Positions 47,801-59,800 of a DNA stretch of 64,000 nucleotides are shown here, in pieces (position 1 is the first letter of the stretch; each line of letters opens with the position of its first letter). Under the pieces are notes generated by a model. The model had not been told where the DNA came from, made no database searches, and saw only the letters and a program-made list of their open reading frames with translations. Where the stretch lies: assembly GCF_945859685.1 (NCBI RefSeq), contig NC_079150.1, positions 1,312,331 to 1,376,330 on the forward strand, given 5' to 3'. A program made the translations under genes and the position numbers. The stretch comes from Eupeodes corollae. Its lineage: Eukaryota; Arthropoda; Insecta; Diptera; Syrphidae.

Positions 47801-50800
47801 AACACGGAATTTATATTCACCACCAGGTGTCAAACCGGTAACGTCTGCTTGAGGCTCGGTGGCACGACAAACAGGCACCCAACAACCTGTTTCCGGATCC
47901 ATTTTGTCAATTTGGAAGTATTCGATGGGAGTGCCTCCGTCATCTTTTGGTCGTTTCCATTTCAAGTGACAGCCTTCTTTGTGTATATCGGAAATTTGAA
48001 GTGGTCCCAATGGAGGTGTTGGCTTATCGGTAACTACAACATTAAGCGTTACGGTGTCCTTGCCAGAGCTGTTTGTCGCTGTTACGGTATACTCGCCAGA
48101 ATCTGATCGACTTGCTGGCCTTATAACTAATTTTGTATAATAATCTGGACTATCGATTGTCACATTCTTGCCGGATTGCAATGGGCAGTTGGAGAATCTC
48201 CACTCAACCTTCGGTGCTGGTTCTCCAATAATATTTGCATCGAATTTGAGTGGTGTTCCAGCTGATATTGTCACATCGCGTAGATTGCGACGATCGATTT
48301 TCGGTGCCAAATAGCGTGGTTTTGCCGTGAATGTCTTACCTGGCTCCGAAGGTTCTGATTGGCCAGCTTTGTTTAGTGCTATGACTCTGAATTGATATTC
48401 ATTTCCTTCAATCAGGCCATGTACGGTAGCCACTGGGGTTGGTGTATCTGTTTCACATGCCTTCTCCCACATCGGACTGTATTTGTCTTTCTTTTCGATT
48501 ATGTAACCGGTGATTGGTGAGCCACCATCACTTGCGGGCTCACACCATGCAAGTTCAACATGATTGGCAGACCAATCCGCTGGCTCTGGTGCTCCAGGCT
48601 TGGAGGCAGTCGCTATTGAACAGTAAAATTTTAAATTAATTTTTTAACTAATAATCATCATATCGTCGACTTACTAAACGGGTCCTTTGCTACAATTGAT
48701 CCAAATGTCTCCAACGGTTCTGATTCTCCTTCTTTGTTGAGAGCTTTAACGCGGAATTTATATTCATGTCCAGGCGTAAGACCCTCAACATTGAACTCTG
48801 GACCATCTGATTTTCCTACCGGTAACCAGATTCCAGTTTCGGGATCGTATTTCTCAATCAAATAGCCGTCAATTGGTTCACCACCATCATCCTTAGGTTT
48901 CTTCCACTTAAGTTTGCATCCCTCCTTATGGATGTCAGATACTTCCAGTGGTCCTTCTGGTTTTCCAGGCTTAGCTGAAAAGATTAAAATGTCGATTGTA
49001 AGATGTATTTACGTAGAAATTGGTTCAAAATGCCTACATATGATATTGATCTCGAACTCCACGGTGTCCTGGCCGTATTTATTGTGTGCAACAATTTTGT
49101 AAGTTCCTGTGTCTTTTCGCTTTGGACTGTCGTTGAAGAACTTTGTATTGTATGGTATATTATCAATACGTCGGTGTGAGGAAACTGGAATTGATTTTCC
49201 ATTGTGTGACCAAACTACATCCGGTGGAGGTTCACCAATGATCTTAATGTCCAAGAAGATTGGCTCACCCTCCTTGACATTGTAGGTGTGGATGTTTCTG
49301 CGGTCGATCTTAGGCGCCACTAATGAAAAAAAATAGATAAGAAAATCGCAAAGAACGTTAAATAAATCAACTTACACTTCCTGGGTTTAGTGATAACTGA
49401 TTTACTGGCATCACTTGGTTCACCAGGGCCTGCGGCATTTATACCACGAACTCTGAACTCGTACTCAGTATTTTCGTCTAAGCTTGGTACAGTAGCCTTA
49501 CATTCGCCACCGGGTGGTGGGGCAGCTACTTCAACAGCCTTAATCCATTTTCCTGTACCCTTTTCACATTTTTCTATTGCGTATGCTGTTATTGGTGATC
49601 CACCATCATTTAAGGGTGGATTCCACTTCAGATCCACATGATCCTTATCCCAATCGACTGCCTCTGGAGTTCCAGGCTTACCAGGTTCATCTGAAATCGA
49701 ATGAGTTATAAGTTTATGTCAAAAAAGTACATCAATGTATTAATTTACCAAATGGATTCTTTGCTACAATTGCCTTTTCAGTTTCAAGTGGTTCAGATTC
49801 GCCTTCAGTATTTACCGCTAGCACTCGGAACTTGTATTTCTGGTTTGGAATCAAGTTGTTGAGTTCAGCAAAAGGTTCCTTGAAACGGCCAGTTGGTAGC
49901 CATCTTCCCGTTTCTGTATCCATCTTCTCAACAATGTAATAGTCAATTGGTACTCCACCATCATCCAATGGCGGACTCCATTTCAACTTGCATCCTTCCT
50001 TATGAATGTCGCTAACACGAAGTGGACCCTCAGGTTTGCCTGGTCTATCCAAGACTGTTATTTCAATGGTAGCCTCATCATGGCCCGAATCATTTTCAGC
50101 CTTGAGTGTGTATTTGCCGGTGTGAGCACGCTTAGCTATTGGAATGCTTAATTTGGTGCGGTATGGTTCCAAGTCAACATTTATCGAGTCATCGTCTTCA
50201 ATGCGGGCTTTGTTGTGATACCATATTTTATGTGGTGGTGGTTCACCAGACACCTTAACATCCAAGCGCACATGTTGACCTGCTTTAATGGTAATATCCC
50301 TTAGGTTTGAGCGATCAATCTTTGGTGCAGCAAAACGATCCTTAGCAAGTACTGTATCCGATGGATCAGATGGCTTGCTTTGACCACCTTTATTTAAGGC
50401 TTTTACACGGAACTGGTATTTCTGTCCTTCAATTAAGTCATTTACTCTAGCTTCGCATTTTGGTGTATTCGTTTCTAGTATCTTTTGCCATTTGTTTGTG
50501 AGATTGTCCTTTTTTTCAATTATATAACCTGTAATTGGAGCGCCATTGTCATCAGATGGGGCCCTCCATTTAAGATCAGCATGGTTTCGGGACCAATCTT
50601 TGACTTCTGGTTTTCCAGGTTTGTCAGCAGCTTGGTATGGATTCTTAGCGGTTGTTGGCGAATCAGTTACCAGGGGTTCAGATTCACCTTCTGCATTCAC
50701 AGCCTTTACCCGGAACATGTATTCTTTGCCATCAGTCAATCCCGTAACGTCTGCTTCAGGTGTCTTGCTAACGCAAACAGGTACCCATCGTCCAGTTTCT

Positions 50801-53800
50801 GTGTCCATTCGTTCAACGACATAATGATCAACAGGTTCTCCACCATCATCTTCTGGTTTGTCCCAAGATAAATGTACACTTTCGGCAGTAATGTCTCCAA
50901 CTTTGAGTGGTCCTTTTGGTGTAGAGGGTTTGCAAAGAACTTCAAGTTCTAAATCAACTGTATCAACGCCAGAATCATTTTTGGCTGTAACAGTATAGAT
51001 ACCCTTATCGGAGCGTCTGACTTTTGAAATGATAAATGTAGTCTTGTAGTCCTCATTCTCAATCTTAAGTCGATCGATCGACTTTAGAGGCGCGTCCTTG
51101 TAAGTCCATGTAATAACAGGAGCTGGCTCGCCCTTCACTACTGCATCAATGTGCAATAGCTGTCCATTTCGCAGTATCTTTTTCTGCAAGTTCTTGCGGT
51201 CAATACGCGGTGCAAGGAATCGAGGCTTAGCAATAACTGATTTTGAAACATCACTTGGATCACTTGGTCCCGCCTTGTTCACAGCCACAATACGGAATTC
51301 ATATTCATGGCCTTCATCAACATTGGTCACAGTGCCAGAGGTATGGTCGCCTGGAACTGTTGCGGCATCAACCCATGCTCGTCCAGATTTATCTCGCATT
51401 TGGATAATATACTTGAGAATTGGTGCACCACCATCGCTTTTGGGTGGAGCCCAACTTAAATCCACAAAGTCCTTATCCCAATTTGTTGGTTCTGGTCTTC
51501 CTGGCTTGTCTGGTTCGTCGAATGGATTTTTGGCGATGATTGGCTTATCTGTTTCCAAGTCTTCTGACTCACCTTCCTTGTTTACCGCACGTACTCGGAA
51601 TTTATAAGGCTTACCTTCCTGAAGACCAATAATTTTAGCTTCAGGCTCTGAACTTTTACCACATGGTAACCATTGACCGGTATGTGGGTCGAGTTTTTCA
51701 ATTTCATAATAATCAATTGGTGCTCCACCATCATCCTCAGGCTTCTTCCACTTAAGCTTGCAACCATGTTTAGTAATGTCGTTCACTTCAAGTGGGCCCT
51801 GAGGCTTGCCTGGCTTACCCAGGACTGTTACATCTAATTCAGCAATATCTTCGCCAACTTCGTTCTTCGCTTTAATTGTGTATTTACCGCTTTGAATACG
51901 TTTGGCTCGCATCACAAAGAATTTCGTATTATAGTCTACGCTATCCACGCGTAGATTATCGTCAGTGACAAGAGGTTCATCCTTAAATAACCATTCTACT
52001 GTAGGAGCTGGTTCACCCTTTATATTAATGTCAAGGCTAATTGAAAGACCAGCCTTAACAATAACTGCTTTAAGGTTAGTTCTGTCGATGTGAGGTTTCA
52101 CTATAAATAAACAAAAAAAAAATGTTTAAAACAAATTATACTTAGGATATTTATTGGGAACTTACAGAATCTAGGCTTAGCTGTATGCCAGTTGGTTTGC
52201 TCTGACGGTTCAGAAGGTCCTGCTTTGTTCACTGCACGAACGCGGAATTTGTATTGCTGACCCTCTTCAAGTTTATTAACAGTTCCCTTGCAAATAGGTC
52301 CTTCAGTCTCAGCAACCTTGACAAACTGGCCAGAGTCCTTGTCCATAGCTTCAATGATATAACCTGTAACTGGAGCACCACCATCTCGAATCGGTGGTTC
52401 CCACTTCAATTTCACATGGTGTTCATCCCAGTCTTCTAACTCCGGTAAACCAGGTGCTGCAGCTACATCGTATGGATTCTTGGCAACAGTAGCCGATTCG
52501 GTTTCTAATGGATCAGACTCGCCTTCTTCGTTTATAGCTTTGATACGGAATTGATAGGCATGGTTCGGTTCGAGTCCCTTAATTTCCTGTTCGGTTTTCT
52601 CAGGATCAACATGTCCACAAGGTACCCAACGACCGGTCGTAGCATCCATTTTCTCAATGACATAGCCAGTGAGTGGAACACCACCATCGTCTTTGGGCTT
52701 TTTCCATTTCAATTTACAACCTTCCTTGTGGATATCGCTAACCTCGAGTGGACCTTCAGGCTTGGCCGGTTTGTCAAGGACTAAGATTTCAACAGTTGCT
52801 TCATCTACACCATTGATATTTTCAGCACGTAGCGTGTACACTCCGCTTTCTTTTCTTGAAGAATCCAAAATTGTAAGTTTTGTGTTGTAATCTTCATTTT
52901 CAATACGTATATTTCCGGTAGCAAGGACTTCTTTTTCCTTGAATGACCAAACAAGTGTTGGTGGTGGTTCACCACGCACATCAACGTCAAGTTTGACAAC
53001 TTGGCCAGCGCGTACTTTGATATTCTTCATCTTCTCTCGATTGATTGTTGGTTTCACTGTTGATTTAAAAATACAAAGAAAAAGAGGTGGGATGGTGGAA
53101 GGAGGAAGGAGAAGAAAGGTGTATAAAAGATTTGGAAACAAACATATTAGAAACATCTTTTTAAGCAGAATAAACAAAAAAGTCAATATAAAGCTTGGCG
53201 TGTTTAAAAGCTCTGCAATAACGAATCCATTAAAAAAATATAATTGGCAGCAGATGGACGGTTCAGGTTTTAAAAATACTATGGAAAAAGCTCTTTGTAT
53301 GGAATAACGCAATAAACTAGTGATTGGTTTTTAAGAGTAAGCAATGAGTTTCGCAAATGTAGAAGTTATAGATAGTCCCAAGTAGTGGAAAAAGCACTTT
53401 AGCAAAATGATGAACTTGAGAAGAAGCGAATCGAACAAGTTTTCGCTTACAGTTTCTAGGTTTGGCAAGGTGGGGCTCGGTTGCGTCACTTGGTTCACCA
53501 GGTCCAGCCTTGTTAATGGCACGAACACGGAATTGATAAACATTGCCTTCTTTCAAACCATCAACTGTTGCAGATGGTTGTGGTCCCTAATTGAAAGGAA
53601 AATGAAAAACGTCCTCATTAATTGATTAAATAACTAATGTTTAATAAAATTTGAAAAACTTACGTCAGTGGTGAGGACTTCGTCCCAATGTGGCGAAAAT
53701 TTGTCTTTCTTTTCAATTATATATCCAGTAATTGGAGCACCACCATTGTTCTTTGGAGGCTCCCATTTTAATTGAACCATATTTTCATTGTAATCTTCAA

Positions 53801-56800
53801 TGACCGGTGTGCTTGGTTTACCAGCTGGATCGAAGGGATTCTTAGCAATAATACTTTGCTCAGTTTCTAAGGGTTCTGATTCACCCTCATCGTTAATTGC
53901 TTTTACACGGAATTGGTATTCGTGACCTTCTTGTAAGCCCTTAACGTCCAACTCAGTATCATTTCCAGATGTGCGACCGACTGGTACCCAGCGGCCTTGA
54001 GCCTTATCAAATTTCTCCACCTGATAGGCGGTAATGGGTTTACCTCCATCATCCTCAGGCTTTTCCCATGCAAGCTTGCATCCCTCTTTTGTTACGTCTT
54101 TAACCTTGAGTGGTCCCTTAGGCTTGCCAGGAGCTGCCAACACATTAACTTCGACCTCGGCCTCATCTTCACCATGTTCGTTCACAGCCCTGATTTTGTA
54201 AAGGCCAGTATTTTTGCGCACGGAGTCAATTATGGCTATCTTAGTATTGTAATCGATATTCTTGATCTCAACATTGCCTTGGGAAGAAAGCTCCTTGTCG
54301 TTCTGATACCAAATGATTTTTGGTGCAGGCTCACCGCGGACATTGATGTCATATTTGATGGGCTTTCCAGCGCGAACAATGAATGGTTTCAAATTGGTAC
54401 GATCAATTCTTGGTTTCACTTTATGGAAAAATATACATTATAAATAAATAAAAAAAAAGTCTTACAAATTTTCACTTACGTGCTTTGTATTTCACAATCT
54501 GCATTTTGCTCGCGTCGGATGGTGGAGATGGTCCTGCCTTGTTAACAGCAACAATGCGGAATTGATATTCTCCGTACTCTTTTAAGTCATCAACCTTTCC
54601 TTCTGTCATGCTGCCTGGTACCTCTCCGGCCTTTTCCCAATCGGGCTTGTTCTTTTCCTTTTTCTCAATTATATATTTTTCAATTGGTGCACCACCATCG
54701 TTGTTCGGTGGATTCCATTTGAGCTGGACGCTATGGTTGTCATAGTCGACAACCTCTGGTGTACCGGGCTTGTTTGGTTCGTCAAATGGATCCTTGGCTA
54801 CAACACCGACAATTGTTGTCAGAGGCTCCGACTCTCCTTCAGCATTAATAGCTGTCACACGGAATTGATACTCCGATCCAGGATTCAAGCCAGTCACATC
54901 AAATTCTGGTGGATCTTTGTCACCAGGCAAACGTCCTACACGCACCCACTTTCCAGTAGCTGTGTCCATTTTCTCGATTTGATATTCCTGAATTGGAACA
55001 CCACCATCATCTTCTGGTTTCTTCCATGCAAGTTTGCAACCCTTGGCATGAACGTCTGTAACCGAAAGTGGACCTTTCGGTGAGCTTGGCTTGCCCAAAA
55101 CTATCAATTCAACAGTTTCGCTATCAGTTCCATTTCGATTGGAAGCTTTGAGTGTATATTTGCCACTATCTTTTCGCACGCAGTTTGAAATAACAAAATC
55201 AGTGTGATAGTCGACATTTTCAATTTTAATACGGTCAGTGTTTGTTAGCGGAATATCATCACGCCAGCTCCATTTAAGATCTGGCACGGGTTCACCAATA
55301 ACATCAACTGACCATTTGTGGGTACGCCCAGTCTTGATTGTGACCTTCTTGAATGTGGAACGATCAATTTGAGGTTTAACTATTGTTTTTTTTATAAGGT
55401 ATAATGTTTGGTACAGAAGAAAAAAGAGAGAGTGAAAGAAAATAAATATTTTGTATTTGTATTTTCATTTTTGAATGCAAACAATGATGGAGCACGAAAC
55501 GCTTGAAGCTTGTGGTTTTAGAGCAAAGCATTAAAAATGTTTCTGAGGTATCAAATAAAATAACACTTGAATAAAAACTACTTATAAAGTAGTCCGGGAA
55601 TCCTTCATCTACCAGACCTCGCTGCGAACTTAATCCTATATTATTAAATTAAGCATTAATATTTATTTGTTAATTGCAAGAGCTTATACACACGACTTTT
55701 TTTCTTGTTATGTGTTGATAAAAATAAGAATGAATATGAAAAAAATAAACTTACGATTTTTATGTTTACACAAATGATTGTCGGTTGGTTCAGATGGTTC
55801 CGATTTGCCAGCTTTGTTGACAGCCCTAACTCGGAATTGATAGACCATACGTTCCTTAAGGCCTTCAACTTTGGCAACACACTCAGGTGTCTCAGTTTTA
55901 GCAACTTCTGTCCAGTCAGGTGAGAATTTGTCTTTCATCTCAATAAGATAGTGTGTAATGGGGCGGCCACCATCACTTGGTGGTCGTTTCCATTTCAATG
56001 TAACTGATTGATTATCGTAATCATCGATCTCTGGTTTGCCTGGACGGCTAGGTTCATCATAGGGATTCTTAGCTAAAATACTGTCGGAAGTTTCGAGTGG
56101 TTCGGATTCACCCTCTTTGTTAATTGCCTTAACACGGAACTTATACTTTTTGTTGGGTGACAATCCTTTGAAATTAAATGATGTCTCATCGGGACCAACT
56201 TCGCCAGCCGGTATCCAACGACCGGTATCTTCGTCCATACGTTCAAGAGCATATCCTGTAATTGGACAACCGCCATCGTCCTCTGGCTTGCGCCACTTTA
56301 GTTTGATATGATCTGAGCGCACCTCTTCAGGCTCGAGTGGACCACCAGGTGCCAATGGACGATCAAGAACAATCACATCGGCAACAGACTCAATAGTTCC
56401 CGAGCTGTTTGTCAAAACAATTTTATATTTTCCAGTATCTTTGCGAATAGCTTTTCGTATCGTAATTGCAGAATTACGTTCGTATTGATCAACGGTTATA
56501 CGCTGACCATCGATTTGAATTGGTTCTTCTCCCTTAACCCATTTGGCTTCGGGCTCTGGTTCACCATCGTATTTAATGTCAAACCTGATGGTCTGTCCTT
56601 TTTTGACTGTGATATTCTTCAATTGATCACCGACAATGAACGGCTTGACGAATCGGCACTTAGCAATTATGGTTTTTGTTGTGTCGCTTGGTTCGCCGGG
56701 ACCAGCCTTATTAACAGCACGGACTCGGAATTCGTATTGTTGGCCTTCTTTGAGGCCATCGACAGTTCCTGCTAAACAATCGGCAGGCACTTCTTTGCCT

Positions 56801-59800
56801 GTTACCCAATCGTTACTGAACTTTTCTTTGTATTCAAGCAGATATCCAGTTATTGGTGCACCTCCGTCTGAATCTGGGGGCAACCATGTGAGGTCAGCAT
56901 GATCCTTATCCCAATCAACAACATCGGCATTTTTAGGTTTACCAGGTTCATCCCATGGGTCCTTGGCTAAAACAGTATTCTTGAATGCAGCTGGCTCACT
57001 GGAACCAATTTTGTTTACAGCACGAATACGGAATCTGTACTGCTTTTTCGGGGTGAGATCTTCAATCTTTTTCTTCAATGGTTCACCCGGTAGAACATCA
57101 GCGACATTTTCCCATTGCTGTTTCTTGCTCATATCTTGCCTTTCGATTATATATTTTATCAAATCAGCACCGCCCATATCTTCTGGTGGTTTAAATGAGA
57201 CAACACATGATGTTTGGAAGACTTCTGTTACATCAACATCACGTGGTGGTGTTGGTACGTCTTGCATGATGATATTGACATTCTTAACGTCGTCACCTTG
57301 TCCGTTGGTAAGTTTAATTTGGTACGGACCAGATTGGTCACGAGTGGGTTTCTTGATTTTAAATACAACCTTATCGTCCTGCACAGAAACTTCAACGTCT
57401 TTTACTGGTAATTGTTTGTCGTCTTTAAAGAGCTTAGCCTCAACTGGAGTTTGTTTAGTACCGGCAACTTCAATATGATATCAAAAATTCAGTCTTTTTC
57501 TGTCTTTCATTTGCAAAGAAAAAAATAATTAAATACAAACTTACCCTTGTATGGTACTTCAATTATTAATGGTTGGTTAATAGGTCCAGCGAATTCCTCT
57601 GGGCATTCAATACCAGGTTTACTCTCACCCTTGCTTACCGACAATTTACATGATGACGACAACTGGCCAGACTCACAAGTTATTTCACCCTCATCACTTA
57701 AGTCTAAGGCATTGAAAATTAATTGATGTTTTCCGCCACCCAAGTTCTTTATCTCAATTCGATCACTGGGAACTATTGGTTCACCATTAAACTTCCAATC
57801 AGCTGGGGCAGTTGAATCTTGTAATTCGATATCGAGAACAAGTTTCTCACGCTCCACAGCAGATGTATCCTTAAGTTTCTTGTTGAAGCGATTCTCATCT
57901 GGAATGAAATATTTTTTAAGTAATTAAAGATACAACACAACACTATATGTATTTAAGGTTCGATCTTACATTTGATAATAATTTCAGCTTCAGTCTTATC
58001 GGCATTTGTTGTACACTTGAATAATCCAGCATCGCTCACCTTGCAGTCCTTAATGATGAGCTTTCGCTTTCGGCCGTCCTTAACAATTTGCATACGTTTG
58101 TCACCGGGTTTGATTTCTTCATCACCCCTAAACCACTGAACATCACCAGTTGCATCATCAATTTCACAAGCTAATGTCACTGTATCTTTTTCAATGCATT
58201 GTAATGACTTGAGTACTTTAACGAATTTATAAGGATATTCTGTTATCTTAACAGTTGTATCAGTCTTATCCGGTTGACGATCGAGACGACACGAATACTT
58301 TCCAGCGTCTTCCATCACACTGTCTTTAATAATCAATTTCAAATTACCATTGACATCTTTCGATATCAAATAACGAGCATCATTGCCTTCAATCTTTTCA
58401 TTATCCTTAAACCATGTTACATTTGCCATAGAACTACTAACAGCGCATTCTAATACTGTTTCGTGTTGTGTAAAACCTTCTATTTTCTTTTTCAGTGGTT
58501 TTGTGAAAGTATAGCTAGGATCGGCCTCTTCAACATTGAGGAATGCAGTGGATGAGATGCCGCCGATTTCAATAGTGTATTTGCCGCTATCTTCGACTTT
58601 GGGATTCATTATGATCAGCTGGTAACTATCATTTTCTTGCTTGAATTTGCATTTGCTTCCAGTAAAGAGTTCCTGTTGCATTTTTTGTTATTTTTGTTTT
58701 TTAAAAGTGTTTGCAATTTATTTTGAATTGAAAAAAAAAATTGACAGAAAAATGTAGTACTTTAAAATTGAATATTGAATATAAAAAATCGATCTGTCAC
58801 AATTTTTTTTTTCGTATTTAAAAATATAAAACTTTGCTGTATCTCAACAAACTAATTTTAATTTAATTTGAATTTTTTTCAATACTTACATCCTTTCGGA
58901 AAAACCATTTGGGCTTGCAATTTGGCTTACTAAATCTGCCTTCGAAGACAACCTTCTTATCCTTGCCTTCTTTGGCAAATTGATCAATCAATGGACTCAA
59001 GAACGATTCTTGTTTCTATAGATATTTTGTTTTTTAATTTTATTGTTGACGTCGATTAAATATTCGATTAAAGATGATGTTTAAGAAGGAGGCAGCAACA
59101 AACACGATCACGTTGATAACACACGAAGAACGAAGAACGATTGTTGTTATAGAAAGCGTTGTCAAAAATGGGAAAAGAAATTTTTTGGATTTGGTTTTGT
59201 GATTCTTTTTTTGAAAAAGGTTTGTGGGTGTTTTTTTTAAATATTTTATTTTGAAAATATTAATATTTTTTAATAGAATGTTAACATTTTATTTTTGTAA
59301 AACACATCCTTGTTTTGAAATTTAATTCAGGTTCAAAACAATGATTGTTCTTACTTTGCTGTAGAGAGGCATATTATTATATGATATTAATACAAAGTTT
59401 ATTAATTATTTTTGTTTTGTTTAAATAATAATAAATACAAAATGATAAAGTAAATAAATAAAAACTGACACAAGCTCCTCATCGATAAGCTAAGCAATAT
59501 TAAAATTATTGTGTTTATTATTATTATTTTTTTAATAAAGTAAAAGCTGCAAAAACATTATTAAAGAAATTCAATTACCAGCTTGGTAATTTATTATTAA
59601 TTAGATTTTGTATTTATAAAGAATATAATTAAAGTAAAAACTATATAATATGTACATTCAAAATAATTATAAACATACAAAAACCACGAAACAAAGTTCT
59701 CTTGTAAATATTGGAATATTTAAAACAAATGTTGATATAGACAGAAGGGAAACAAAAAGAAAAGAAGGGAAGTGAAGTGAAGAGAAGAGAAAAGGAATAT

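Noticed and set aside
39992..48106. Many plus-strand frames opposite the bt giant exon
   Set aside because: Antisense shadows of repeated FnIII/Ig coding sequence.
52101..53312. The open frame upstream of the bt exon at 53056 continues through the intron to 53312
   Set aside because: The acceptor at 53057-53058 restores a projectin Ig start (LKPTINREK) in correct phase. The extension reads hydrophobic nonsense and is a chance open intron.
55708..55754. Read-through extension of the bt exon past 55755
   Set aside because: A clean donor (C|GTAAG) with correct phase into the next exon; the extension is intronic.
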